Assembly (NCBI RefSeq): GCF_947241705.1 | Contig: NC_079260.1 | Location: 1-64,000, forward strand | Reading direction: 5' to 3' | DNA length: 64,000 bases | Origin: Saccharomyces mikatae IFO 1815 | Taxonomy: Eukaryota; Ascomycota; Saccharomycetes; Saccharomycetales; Saccharomycetaceae | Shown: positions 19,762-32,415 of the stretch, in pieces | Numbering within the stretch: the stretch's first letter is position 1 | Layout of the letters: every line of letters starts with the position of its first letter | The notes under the pieces: model-generated | What the model was told of the DNA's origin: nothing | Seen by the model: the letters and a program-made list of their open reading frames with translations, nothing else | The model's database searches: none | Program-made: the position numbers and the translations under genes

Positions 19762-22313
19762 TTTTACGAAAGAAGTCACAATTAACCGTTCACAAATGTT
19801 AAGTATCACAAAATCGGCCGGCTTTTGACAGCTTTTTGCAGCTTTTACTTGGCAATATTTTCGAATGGATTTAAGAGTATTGTTCTGCGCTTTAGGCTTT
19901 ATGGAAAGTTTCATTTCCGGCGTATTCTTAATGAAAGGATAGTATCTCTCTAGGTGTTTTTCTCGCCCGGAGGCACAAAACTTTCCAGTCACTTCGTGTC
20001 ACTTTTTTACTGTTAAGATAGTTGGAGGGCCATTTAGCACCTTTTGATCAGAAATTTCGAGGTGGGCAGACTATTTCTCCCTTTCAATTTTTTGATAAGT
20101 GGGTTCTCAGTTATTTCTACCGGGAAAAATCTAAAATTAAAGTTAAAAGTAAAAGATGCAATGTATTTGCATGCGGAATTTTTATAGAAATGCAATGAAT
20201 ACAAAAAACTTTTCAGGCAGTTGGTCACGGCTCGACCTCGTAAAAAAGGCGTTTTGTACAGATGTACAACTATGGTTTACTTTGTAGTCATTTCCACAAG
20301 CTCCGGAAAAGCATTTTACTACCTTTAATAAAAAGACGCACTGCATTGGAAATTGCAGCTATGTAATGTAAATTTTATGACTTTTGGGAAAATGCCACGT
20401 CCCTCCCTCCGTACACTAGGTTGGTAGATATCTTCCGTCCATTGAAGACATCATTATGAATTATTGATATTTTCTACCAATCAGGGCTGCAATAGTTGGT
20501 ATGAAGATGTGAACCAATTCTTTCTTGATGGTTTTTTAGTTTGGTGGAAGTCAGAAAATTTGGGGGATATGAATGCTAGTTCGACATGATTTCAAACTTT
20601 TCTCTACTTATTCAATAATTTTAATATCACTCCCTAAAATAACTAAACTAGAAGCAACATACCGTATTTGTGATCGCATTTATTGGTGAGATTAAAAAAA
20701 TCTTTAGATAGTTGTTTTTTGTTCTAACTTTTACTCGCATGAAATAGTGGATAGGGCTTTATCAAATTCAAAGGATGTCCTTTGAGAGCGAAATCCCACA
20801 TACACCCTAATTCAAATAAAAATCACTTTACAATCCCCCTGTTCAAATTCTTAGTTCTAATTAAGTTGGTATATTAAATCTTTTCATCACACCTCATTGT
20901 TTCCACACTATCTAATATTAGTCTTAGCATTAAGGCAATGTTTTTTATTATTGGAGCTTGGCGTGAACGTACGGTGCCATGATTACTCTGCAGTCATTAG
21001 CCATCTCGCGATACGAACCGAAGACAGCAATCGAATTATGCTACGAGAGTGAAAGATCTTCAGTAACGTCGTCAAAAAACTCAGAAACCCTTGTGATTCA
21101 TACTTGACGGTGTTTCGGGAACCCCCCCTCCACAATCCTGTAATCTTTTTATTTTGGCCGCGAGTTTTAAGCCTTCTTAGTCAGATCTAAATATCTTGAT
21201 TTGTAACTTTCTGTGTACCAATAAATGAAATTTTCTGTATTATCGGAAGAAAAAAGATCCTCACTTTGTACCAGAAAGTGTTTTAGCCACTTACTGCACT
21301 CCAGGTCATACCGAAGACTCGTAACTGTCGATATAATTACATACATATCCATGACCGAAACACATTTCACATGAAAATCTATCATTATATGTCTTTTTAC
21401 GCTCCCTAATTTGTACGCAAATGTTTTGGACTCTCTCAGAAGCTAATAGGGTTATGATTTCAATCCTAGGATCAAAATTTGGCAAGCTTAAAGAAGGAGA
21501 AAATTTTGCACTCAGTTATCATACTGGTTTAGGGTTCTAGAGTTGCTGCCTCAAAAACCATGTCATTCTTTTACTGCGGAAATGATCACTTTTAATTACA
21601 TGTATATTACACGATGCAATAAGTCCATTCGTCTGTATCACATGGATTGTGCCATGATTATATCGATATATATACCCAAAATAAATTACATCATAGTGTA
21701 TGTGCTGAAATTATAACAAAATATCGTCTATTGACTGGCACTCATGCTCAAATATCTTAGTAGTGTACACAGTGTGAGAAGATGGCATGAATCACAAGAA
21801 ACTGCCATTCAAGTTAGTGGGAGCGGAAAGGCAGGTATCGATAATGTAATAAGATAATGAAAAAAATATCATATAAGAGGAAAGAATACTAAATCATTAT
21901 TGTATACTGGTTACTTTTGTGAATTTTTATATCTGCAGTAATTCACTACAATTTAAAGGAGAACTTAGTAATCATTTTTATGTTTTGGTAACATATCCTG
22001 CAAGAATATTACAAAACATTATATCGGCCTACTTTTTAGACACTTTCAAGATAATGTGAACTGACGTGTTGGCAAGATTGCAAAAAAACTATTAAACCTC
22101 AACAATAGAACACAAGATTTTGGAGTGCGGATAGGGAAGTTTTGCACCTGGGCTTATCGTAATCCGGTGATGGATCATATGCACAATTGACTAAACTCTT
22201 AGAATAATAATATAAATTCAAATATATTCGACTATCATCAAAAAGCTATTTGCAATATTTATTTTCGTTATTTCTCAATTTCTATATAATCTCATTCGTA
22301 AAGGCGTTCATTT
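19762..22313. other. Gene-poor subtelomeric spacer
   Basis: About 2.5 kb with no gene I can support. Frames of 60-95 codons at 19705-19992, 20034-20228 and 21167-21385 (all minus) show no known motif. A short C-rich patch (CCCCCCCTCC) is at 21122. The final part up to 22313 is the 3' flank of the seripauperin gene. Confidence 0.5.
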
Positions 22314-22688
22314 CTAATTTGGAACGGCAGTATAAATACCGTCCTTGGATAGGGCACTAGAGATCGCTGGTCTCAATCTGGTAGAGTACCATGGGACACC
22401 AGTGATCATTCTGGTCACTTGGTCTGGGGCAACACCAGTCAACATGGTGGTAAAATCACCGTAGTTGAAGACAGCTTCAGCAACTTCGACTGGGTATGTT
22501 TCAGTTGGGTGGGCGGCTTGGAACAAGTAGTATTGCGCCAAGTGAGCTCTGATATCAGAGACGTAGACACCTAATTCGACCAAATTCACTCTTTCGTCAG
22601 ATGGAGATAAAGTGGTGGTGGCTGGGGCAGCGGCAACACCGGCAGCGATAGCAGCAACACCGGCAGCAATTGAAGTTAATTTGACCAT
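22314..22688 (-). CDS. PAU: Seripauperin (PAU family)
   Basis: Small secreted mannoprotein of the large subtelomeric PAU family, expressed under anaerobiosis, cold and fermentation stress. The 124-residue frame starts [23 protein letters not shown] (signal peptide). It keeps the whole PAU core: [20 protein letters not shown], the [19 protein letters not shown] block, [22 protein letters not shown] and the [12 protein letters not shown]-terminus. It reads toward the telomere, as many PAU genes do. The upstream flank up to about 23,200 is also conserved with PAU promoters I remember. Which numbered PAU gene it equals cannot be told. Confidence 0.95.
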   Translation of the reverse strand: MVKLTSIAAGVAAIAAGVAAAPATTTLSPSDERVNLVELGVYVSDIRAHLAQYYLFQAAHPTETYPVEVAEAVFNYGDFTTMLTGVAPDQVTRMITGVPWYSTRLRPAISSALSKDGIYTAVPN

Positions 22689-24343
22689 TGTATTTGTTTT
22701 GTTTTTTAGTGCTGATATAAACCTTACTAGGAAGTAAAGAATGAAGAACTATTCACAAAGGTAGATAATCAAAATAGTCCTATTTATATAAGTTTCTTAA
22801 CTTCCTTTTCCGATTGAAAGAGGACTCATATGGCGCCATTTTTCATCTCAAATCATCCACAACTCAATGTCTGCATCCGATTTCTTCACCAGCTCTTACT
22901 ACCCAAACGAATTAAAGACTAACCTCCATTGCCCATCTGGAATCGTTCATATTTCATCCTTCACACCTTATTCACTATCACTATGGAGATGCATTTGTTC
23001 TTGAACGATTCATGCATTCTTCATAAATTCGTATATCAATGGTGGTGCCTGTGTGTGTATTCGTATGCGCGCAATCCGAGATCGACAATTATAGGGGTGC
23101 CCAAGTGCCTTTGAAGGAAACCATTTACGTGCCTGCAATGATTTTTTTCGAGGAAAGAGAATACCTCAATTTGGTTGGGACCCTCGTTCAGAAGCCATTG
23201 TATGAGCCTATATTTGCATGCCTTAAACGATTGCCGCGGGATAATAATAATACAGTTCATTTCCTTAAACTGGAATGAAACAACAATGGTGTGTTGAAAG
23301 TCTTGCGTATCCCGTAGGATTTTACGATCCTGAACACTACCATCGAGGTTATTTGAAACTAGATTCAGGAATCCTAGTGAGGCAAAGACATTGTAACAAA
23401 CAAGGACTGTAAAATGGTTTTGTTCAATAATAAAAATGTTGGGACAGGTAACCCGTAAAAAAGAAAATATCATTTGTGTCAAAAGAGAACATCAATGTAT
23501 AGCTACTAGTAGAGCAAGAATTATTTATTCCATCGAGTTTTATTGCTGCTAAAAAGCTAAAAGTATTAGATAAAGTATTATAATTGGCATAGATAGTACT
23601 GATCAGTAAGCAGGGTTCAAGTCGTCATCAAGAATTGTTAGGAGCTTAAGTACATAGATCAATAATTCTGTTTAAATTGCAACGTTCCCACAGAAGAGGA
23701 AATGAATATAGTAAAAGGTAGAGTCATAGATGTACTATATTATCATCAAATAGACTTCCAGTACACTCTTTATACATAATAGTCGAGAAATTAAATAACA
23801 AGCAACATAAATGCATTTCACTTGTTTAAAGCAAAGGTAAAGTTACATTTAACTTTTCGGAAAAATTGGGCGTATTTTTTATATACCAGGTGCAGTATAA
23901 CGAAAACATTAGAAGTAAAACATGATAATGGCATAGAGATGGTTGCTATCATGTAAAATGAAGTAGATATATCATTGGTTCTGAGTATAATAACACCAAT
24001 ATGTTTCACAAACGGAAGCTGTACTAAAGTATCTCACCAAAATTATACTTCCAAAATCCTTTGAAACAGTCAAAATTTGCATCTGTTTCAAGGTTATATT
24101 AACCTTTGATAAAACTTATCTTGGAAATTACTCATTTATTTCTTAAAGTAACTTCGAAGGTTAGACAAGAGAGTACAAGTAAATAAATACTGTTAGCACT
24201 TTTCTGGGATGGTTGAAGTTTAAACTCTTAATTCTGGACAATAAATACTGGGCAGTTTTTTTCTCATGTAACTAGTTATTCCAGAATGCTGCAATCTGAA
24301 AGAGGTGCTACGTTACCATTTCGATATCAACCTCATACATTTG
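22689..24343. other. PAU upstream flank and unannotated spacer
   Basis: 22689 to about 23,200 is the conserved PAU promoter flank, including the TATGCGCGCAATCCGAGATC and AATTATAGGGGTGCC-type segments. From about 23,300 to 24,343 nothing is recognised; a 148-codon minus frame at 23036-23482 overlaps the conserved flank and is probably spurious. Confidence 0.5.
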
Positions 24344-24674
24344 TGAGAGATTGGCGAATTTTGAGATGATTGTTGGGATTCCATTGTTGATAAAGGTAAT
24401 AATATTAGGTATGTAGATATACTAGAAGTTCTCCTCGAGGATATAGGAATCCAATAAATGGAACTCGTAATTCTACATAATTCTGTATATGCTTTTATTG
24501 TCATTTTATATTTGTCAGTCATTATCCTATTACATTATCAATCCTTGCATTTCAGCTTCCACTTATTTCGATGACCGCTTCTCATAACTTATGTCATCTT
24601 ATAACACCGTATATGATAATGTACTAGTAGTATGACTACTAGTTGATAGACGATAGTTGATTTTCATTCCAACA
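24344..24674 (-). repeat. Ty1 3' LTR (delta)
   Basis: 331 bases from TGAGAGATTGGCG to TTCATTCCAACA. Same length and, by eye, the same sequence as the LTR at the other end of the element. Confidence 0.95.
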
Positions 24675-24696
24675 TACCACCCATAATGTAATAGAT

Positions 24697-27600
24697 CTAA
24701 TGAATCCATTTGTTTGTTAGTAGTTTAAATGTTTTTATTGGAAGAGGTTTGGTTAATACGTCTGCAATATTCTTTTTAGTCTCGATATAGCATACGTGCA
24801 AATTATTTCCTGATACTTCATCTCTGAGTCTCATTGCTTTAGTACCAAAAAATCTGTTTCTAAATTTCTCTTCATTTTTGGACATAACTATACTGATTGT
24901 AGATTTACTGTCAGTAAGTAATCCTTTAGTAATTGGTTTTTTGTTAAGTTCTTGTACGAGGTAACTTAGATTATTTAATAACGGAACAGATTCACTTATT
25001 GCGTGTATTTCTGCTTCTGTAGTCGAAGTACATGTCAATGAAGCCTTGGTGGACTTTCCTCCAATTACCTTTCCATTAAGTAGAAATACGTTGCCAATCT
25101 GTGATTTATAATACGGTTGATTGCCGTATGAGGCATCGCTTATAACAACTAAATTATTTGCTGGCTTAGTAGATTTGCTTTTGTGCCATATTAGTTGTCT
25201 ATCTCTCGTATCCCATATGAACTGTATCAATTCATATGTCATATCTAACACTTGCTTGGATGGAAATAGTATATGTTGTGCAAGCGTGTTAATGTAATAT
25301 AATAGGTCGAATCTAAACTTATATCCAACGTATGACGCTAGACCTATTAGTTTTTGCATTTCATGTACCTTCATTTTGTAATCATCTTCTTCTAGTTCTA
25401 GCTCTTCCTGGTCTATGTAAAGGCCTGGTTGGCCTGGAGCAGCAAGTTTCTTTCCTTTAGGGTTCAAAGGTACGTTTATTTTGGGTAGTTTTTCAGTTAG
25501 AGAGTTTTCCATACCTAACTTCATGTATTTACCTCTCTTATATTTGATTTCTAATCCGAGAATGTCATATTGTATTTCATCATTATCCTCACCTAGGTTT
25601 ATAATCTTCGTATCATACTGTCTCTTAAGTTTTTCTATAACTTTCTTATTTGCATTTAAGTCCTTGCTAAATAATATCATATCATCAACAAATAAGCAAA
25701 TTGTCAATTGACTATTCTTAAATACACATGACCATCCACGAACTTCTTTCATATCACATTGTTGTATCAGATATGATTTAATAGTTTCATACCAGTTTGC
25801 ACCACTTTGTTTCAAACCATAAAGTGATTTCCTCAAACGTATTAACTTGTTATTCATTCTCAAATGTGGTGGGGGTCTTATGTATAATTCTTCTTTAATG
25901 TCTGCGTACAAGTACGCCGAGGATATATCTAATTGTGTAATAAAATAGTCATTGTCTAATGCTAGAGACAGAGATGTCATCAATGCATAATGGTGTACAG
26001 TGTTGGATTGCATACCTGAGTCATACGTATCGGGATGTTGAACGTCACCTCTTGCAACAAATCTAGCTTTATGAGTTCCGTCGCGTTTCTTGTTGAAGAT
26101 AAACATTGAGTTTATTACCCTTTTAGGGTCTATATCTTCCCTGTCATAATATCTGTCTGTATCCCAAGTGTTCATTTTTAGTAGTTGATTGATTTCTTTT
26201 TGATATGCTTCGATATATTTTTCCTTTTCTATAATATTTTTATTGTATGTGATTGCTTCGTCATATCTTAAGGTTGCTCGTATCGGTTTGATTGATTTTA
26301 CTGTTTTTACAGCTGCGATCAGCAGTATTCGTTTCTTTGACCTTGGAGGTTCTAAACTACGCATATTCTTTGTATTCCATGTGTCTCGTGATACCTCAAT
26401 TTCAGTTTCATTATCTTCTAATGATCTTTTCTTGCTATTGGTAGTAGCGGAGATATTAGAGTCATCCATACCACCCAAACTGGAATTAGTTTGACGAGAA
26501 TTGATCGGGGGAAGTTCTTTAAATGGGTCAGGGAATTCGGTAGAAAGTATTGGAGGTAGATCAGGGAGAGGGAGATCAGCGATAATAGATTCCTCGATAT
26601 TCTGTTCGGGACGAGTAACTGGTGTTTTTATAGGGGAAATATGGTGCGATGAGTCCTTTTTCAGTGGATAAGCATCGATTGAAGGTGGACGGTGTTTGGT
26701 CCTTTTCTCAGTCTCTGGATCACTTATCTGCAAATCAGTTTTGTTGCTGGTACCACCCAAACTGGGTATCGTCACGCCCTTATAGTCAGCATCAATGTCA
26801 CTTTGTGAGTCTGAGTCACCGAAATCATTAGATGTATTGGCTTGATACGAATGTTGTGTGTCGGGTTTGAACAAAGGAGTAAGTAGAGGAACATCTGATT
26901 TATTTATACCACCCGAACCGGTACTGTCGTTAGCAGCAATTTTTGGGATGCTAGATCTCTTCTTAGACGGAAGAATATTAGATTCAGATATGTTTGGATC
27001 AACTTCTCTGGGTGCTCGAGTCTTGGTTTTAGAAATAGGCGTTGATTCTTCAGTATGAGTTAAAGGAGGTGGGGAGTCAGTGGGGATTGGTACTTTTGGA
27101 AGTACATTTCGTTGGTGGTCAGGATTCAATTCAATGTCAGATTGATAGTCATGGTCGGATTCTATGTTGAGATCATTTGATTGTTGGATCTCATTTGACG
27201 CAATGAACGATTGATAAGAAGCAGTTAAACGATTCAAATCGTCATCGAAGGTGAGTGCGTCGTAATTGAATTGGTCTAATCTGGATTCCTTGCCTTGAAG
27301 AATAACGTAATTAGTCGTATCTACTGTCTTCTTCAAGGATGGGAGATAGATGATATATCCATAAGAATTTCGAGATGGATGTAGAGCATAGCCAGTGATA
27401 CCACGAGGGTGAATTTTTGAGTCAGGGTTGTGGTTATTGACTATGACGGGTTGACCGAAAGGTAACAAAGTACTGATGTCAAGTCCTGCCAATCCAGCGT
27501 GTTGTCTTGCAGATTTTTTGCTTTTGGGCGAAGCTAGTGAGTTCCTTACGATAGTAGAGAATTCGACTGCTGAAAACCATAGATGATTCGGTAGACCACT

Positions 27601-28663
27601 ACATTGCAGTTGGGTACGACAGTCATCTAATAGGGTACGGTTTAGCCGTTCAGCGATACCATGGGCTCTGGAATCCGCTGTGGTTGTATAACATGGAGTT
27701 ATACCATTTTTTTCAAGGAATTTATGGAGAGTTTTGTTAGTGTACTCAGAACCACGGTCCATTTGGATAACCAGAACATTAGACTGAAACTGGTTTTTAA
27801 TGAAAGCCAGTATCGTAGTAAAGACATCGAGAATAGAATCCTCGCGACGGTCATGTAATGGATAAACCCAACGGAATTTGGTTTTTTCATCAGTGAATGA
27901 GATAAAATAGGATGGTGCGCTCTTTGGTAGGTTGTGAACAGGGCCAAATATGTCCGTATGTAGGTATTGAAAAGGTTCATATGAATTTTGGTATTTTAGC
28001 CGTGATCCTTTGATATGTCTGTGTTTGGTGCTTTTACCGATTAAGCAATCGGGACATTGATAATTAGTAGCGCTAGACCAATCAACATCAGATTCATTAA
28101 AATACGTAATAGTGTTCTTTTTAAGTGAATATCTAATTGTCTGGGCATTGGCATGTGCAAGCATCCGATGAATGAAAGGATAAGGATATTTGTGTGTTCT
28201 CTCACTTGTGTGAACATTATTGATTGTGGGTATAGAGATATTCGATGGAAGCAAATATTTTTTAGATACCCAGTAAAAGTCGCCATATTTTACGATAGGT
28301 GCAAGTACAGTGCCGTCAGCTCGTTCTAATACGTTTTTGGTAAAGCATGCTGTAATATCTATTGCAGCCAGTTCATTTAAACTGAGTAAGTCATAGGCTA
28401 TGTTCGGGGTGTGCAATACCTTTATTGATGTTTTGGTGTCGTCCTGGAAGTGAAATTGAAGATCACCAACAGCGTTAATCGGGATATTTCTTTTTTGAGC
28501 ATCAACTACGTTTATGTCAGGATTAGGTGATGCTGAGTGTATGTGATGGACGGATCTTATGAGAGTTCGCGATGCTCCTGAATCAAGAAGAAGGTGTCCA
28601 GGAAGTTCATCATCATAATGATTCGTATGATTTATGGTAGATTCAGTAAGTTTCTGGCCTAAG
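24697..28663 (-). CDS. TYB1: Ty1 Pol region (protease, integrase, reverse transcriptase, RNase H)
   Basis: The pol frame follows gag in the +1 frame and is reached by the programmed +1 frameshift known in Ty1; the heptamer CTTAGGC lies at 28657-28663 on the minus strand. Order of parts: aspartic protease with DSGAS, integrase with an HHCC zinc region ([14 protein letters not shown]) and DDE core, reverse transcriptase with FVDDMILF, and RNase H up to the end near 24697. The Ty1 integrase targets sites near Pol III genes, but no such gene is visible nearby here. Confidence 0.9.
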
Positions 28664-29965
28664 GTGAAGGTCGTGCTTATTATTCAATTGAATCGGTCCG
28701 GTAGTTGATTCACCGATGGAATCGTTGTCAGTACCGGGAGAGTTTTTAGATGTGAATACGTTATGAGCCCTGGCTGTTCTTGATTTCGAATTATTTGTTT
28801 TTTGGGAACTTCGAGTTATAGCTTTGGGTTTGGTCGTATTCATGTAAGTTCGAGAATCATTTCTCTCATCACTCGGATTTCTCCTGTAAGAAGGTTTGCT
28901 GCGTCTTGATTCCTGTTGTTCTTCATAGATAGCATGGATGTCTAAAAATAGTTCAGCAACTGTCATATTTAGATATCGATGACGTGTGTAGCGTAAAAAT
29001 TTGTATTCGCCAGATAGGCCTCTCATGATTAGTTGGCATGCTACTTTGTTATTGATGTGAATGCCATTGTTATTTAGTCTGTCAATAATGTTTGTGACTT
29101 TTGTTTCAAATGCTTCTGCAGGCGTACTGCCATTATATTGCAAATTTGCGAGTGTCACGATGTCATTTGCCTCTTGATTATCAGATTGCATTTTTTCGAT
29201 GCTTTTCGACAGAATTTTCATGATATCCGTATAATCAATAGATAGGATGTCTTTGACCCAGGTGGGTAGGAACTGAGATGGAGCGAATAATTGAAAAGTG
29301 TGACATAAGAAGGTGAGTTCATTATCTGTCATCTGACGTACTACTTTTCCGGTTGTTGTCGGAATAATATCACCGAGATTTGAATTTTGCAAAAATTTAA
29401 TGTATGTTTTAACCCAACTTAGGAAGTCATTAGGTGAGGTTAAGATTGGTGGTGGTCTGACATAATTATTAGTGGATGTCATATTAGACTTCGCTGAGGA
29501 TGAATCAGTGAATGAATTTTCAGACTCGGGTGATGAAGTGTTTCGATGTGTTCCATCAGGTGGTAAATATTGTGTAAACTGTGAGTTTGACTTAGATGGA
29601 ACATACATGGGTGTCATTTGATAAGGTGGATACGGCATCAAAGTTGGGTGCCCGTATACTTGCCAACCAGAAATATTGGCTTGTTGGGGAGTCATCATGC
29701 GCTGCTGTGGGAGCGGCCCATTTTGTGGCAATGGTACTTGATCAGCTGGAGGAGAGGCATGATGGTGGTTCTCTGGAACAGCAGACGAGTGAGGTGTCGT
29801 TGTCTGTTGAGAATGAGCCTTAGTGGAAGCCTTCTCAAATTCTTGAATTTTGGAAGCTGAAACGTCTAACGGATCTTGATTTGTGTGGACTTCTGTAGAA
29901 GTAACCGAAGCACAGGCGCTACCATGAGAGATTGGCGAATTTTGAGATGATTGTTGGGATTCCAT
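28643..29965 (-). CDS. TYA1: Ty1 Gag
   Basis: Capsid protein of 440 residues from [17 protein letters not shown], exactly the usual Ty1 Gag length. The start ATG lies inside the LTR, as is normal for Ty1. The central [20 protein letters not shown] and [20 protein letters not shown] blocks distinguish it from Ty2 Gag. Confidence 0.95.
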   Translation of the reverse strand: MESQQSSQNSPISHGSACASVTSTEVHTNQDPLDVSASKIQEFEKASTKAHSQQTTTPHSSAVPENHHHASPPADQVPLPQNGPLPQQRMMTPQQANISGWQVYGHPTLMPYPPYQMTPMYVPSKSNSQFTQYLPPDGTHRNTSSPESENSFTDSSSAKSNMTSTNNYVRPPPILTSPNDFLSWVKTYIKFLQNSNLGDIIPTTTGKVVRQMTDNELTFLCHTFQLFAPSQFLPTWVKDILSIDYTDIMKILSKSIEKMQSDNQEANDIVTLANLQYNGSTPAEAFETKVTNIIDRLNNNGIHINNKVACQLIMRGLSGEYKFLRYTRHRYLNMTVAELFLDIHAIYEEQQESRRSKPSYRRNPSDERNDSRTYMNTTKPKAITRSSQKTNNSKSRTARAHNVFTSKNSPGTDNDSIGESTTGPIQLNNKHDLHLRPETY

Positions 29966-30255
29966 TGTTGATAAAGGTAATAATATTAGGTATGTAGATA
30001 TACTAGAAGTTCTCCTCGAGGATATAGGAATCCAATAAATGGAACTCGTAATTCTACATAATTCTGTATATGCTTTTATTGTCATTTTATATTTGTCAGT
30101 CATTATCCTATTACATTATCAATCCTTGCATTTCAGCTTCCACTTATTTCGATGACCGCTTCTCATAACTTATGTCATCTTATAACACCGTATATGATAA
30201 TGTACTAGTAGTATGACTACTAGTTGATAGACGATAGTTGATTTTCATTCCAACA
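29925..30255 (-). repeat. Ty1 5' LTR (delta)
   Basis: 331-base promoter-bearing LTR at the transcriptional start side of the element, containing the first codons of gag. Apparently identical to the LTR at 24344-24674. Confidence 0.95.
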
Positions 30256-30260
30256 ATTTG

Positions 30261-32415
30261 GAAATTCATTTATTAAAAGGTTTGATTTTAGGACTAGTAG
30301 ACCTTCTAAAAATTAACACACAGCAAAATAGTACGACATCACTCAAACATTTTCAGGTTATGTTTAAAAAAACGGAAAATCTTTTGAGAAAGGCGCTACT
30401 TTTTTCTCCATTGGCAAGTCTAAAGACGAAATAACTTTTAGGCTCTAATTTTTGTATGGCATGGTTATGCTCATAGTAAATTCTTTTAGTTCTTTGATAT
30501 TGACGTAATAAAAGCTAAGATGAGTCAGGATTTGTAAAAGGTCTATTCGTACAGATCACAAACATATTTAAATAGTAGTTAACAAATAGAATTGCCTCAT
30601 TGAAAGCAAAAAATTTCTCTAATGAAACTGTATTAAAACAAGTACTCAGTAGTTCAATTGCCCGGAGTGTTAGCTAAGGCTATCATCACGTCACTGAAAA
30701 CCCTTTCATCAAGAAAAGGTTTATAGCTCCAGGAAAACACAAGTTAAATACTATCTATATTTTCTTCAGGGTTGCAATAAGAATCAACAATCCATTTTTA
30801 TATATTCGATATTTCAAGGAAATTATTCATATTTTTGTTGGTCGCCAATAATACTATAGCAGATTATGGTGGTGTTTGTGTTTCTAGATTATAATATACG
30901 TTCTTGAAAGACTAAATGAATTATGAGACCAATAGAACAATATTCAAGTTTTTATCTTTAGTTTAGGCTAGAAAGTAAAAACTGAAAACTTAACAGGAGA
31001 ATGAACTAATAAGCAGAAGAAAAAATAACTAATTTGAATATTACTCAACGTAACTAATTTATTCTTGGGAATTGCTAAACAAGTAAACCCTGGTATAATT
31101 CGATTTGAAAATTTAGAGCGCTCATTCAAAAACATACTCGTTTGTACAAGTACCATTTCATTTCCATATAATTTCAATAAGCCAACACAATCATCTCTGG
31201 GCTCGGAAAATTTTGTTCTCGAAGCAACACGAAACATCAGTCAGTGTTTTTATACCAATCATGTGTAGCGTAATGATGATCTACATTTCTATTGTTGCCC
31301 AATTCAGTAATTTCAAATTATCCAACTGTCGTTCGGGTCATTAAGAACTATTTAGTGCTTTTTGAATTATCATAATAGAGCGTGACCTCTTATACACATT
31401 CACACATATTATAGCCTTTTTCTGCTGTGATTTAAAACTCATGATAGTGGCCATGGTAGCGAAAATCGGTTATTGAAGTAGCGACAGCTTTCAGCCCCAT
31501 CTTTTCGGGCGGCACTCCTCAAAGTTCACATTACGCTTAGGAACAGATATAATCCTCTTCAGTGAATCCTTCGACACATGAACAGCTGTTTCCATTGCGA
31601 TTATCTACAGGATATTATGTCACCAACTGACCATATTCTGTAGTCTTAGGTTTGGATACAGCACCTTGTAACGAAAAATTGTATCCCTTTTTCTTAATTT
31701 CTTGGATAGCAATCTCTTTTTTTCTGAAGTTAGCTTGTGGTATATAAGAACAGTATAATTTTCCTTGAAGTTTTACAGGTTTGAGATACTTAATGAACAC
31801 ATTATCAAATCATCAAATTAGGTATTGTGCCGTTCTAGTCACTGCTCTTCAAAATTTAACTTGCGATACTTTGAATTGGCTCAGTGTAAGTCTAGTATTC
31901 TTTGAGGACATTAGTCATATAGTTATCACGTCAGTAGATGGGAACCTTACACATGAAATACTCCGATTTGAAGTTTGAATTTTCTATACTGACCTTGCCT
32001 TATTGAAAAAAAATGTGGTCGGTGTAGCCAGAATCTGATAACTGATAACTGTATCACTTTCAATAGGTCTTATGAAATTAGGGGGACTGTTCGCTTTTGA
32101 AGTGGGCAAGAAAGACAATAACTATGGTCAATTCATATTTTAGACGTCATCTACTTATTCCATCCATATAATCTATAATGGTTGAGCCATCACTTCAAAA
32201 GTCCGGTCGTTCACTTATTATAGCAAGATTTATAACTTTCACATCATAAACATTAAAGTATCATAACGTATGCTGGCTATACAGGGGATGGCACTAGTTG
32301 ATTTTGATAAAACAAAATTTTAGCAAGAGTGCCACTAAACTAACATACTAAAAAAAAACTATCTAATTAGATCCGACTTTTACTTGTTAAAATGACAGCC
32401 CGATTGACCAAGAGT
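30261..32415. other. Spacer with possible gene relics
   Basis: AT-rich 2.1 kb between Ty1 and the maltase gene. Two minus-strand frames look more protein-like than the rest: 30968-31237 (contains DCVGLLKLYGNEMVLVQTS) and 31615-31800, which ends in KKGYNFSLQGAV followed by SKPKTTEYGQLVT and a stop. I cannot name either. Both are short and without a usable start, so if real they are decayed fragments. Confidence 0.35.

Larger units (their letters stand above)
24344..30255 (-). mobile_element. Ty1 LTR retrotransposon, looks whole
   Basis: A 5,912-base element, the normal Ty1 length, inserted reading toward the telomere. It is bounded by two 331-base delta LTRs and by the 5-base target duplication ATTTG on both sides (24339-24343 and 30256-30260). 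Gag and Pol have Ty1, not Ty2, character in Gag. It looks whole, with no break noticed. The LTRs are identical as far as I could compare by eye, so the insertion is young. Confidence 0.95.

Noticed and set aside
23036-23482. 148-codon minus frame upstream of the PAU gene
   Set aside because: Overlaps the DNA-level conserved PAU flank and has no recognisable domain.
24344-30255. Ty2 identity for the retrotransposon
   Set aside because: Gag blocks are those of Ty1; only Pol is shared closely by Ty1 and Ty2.
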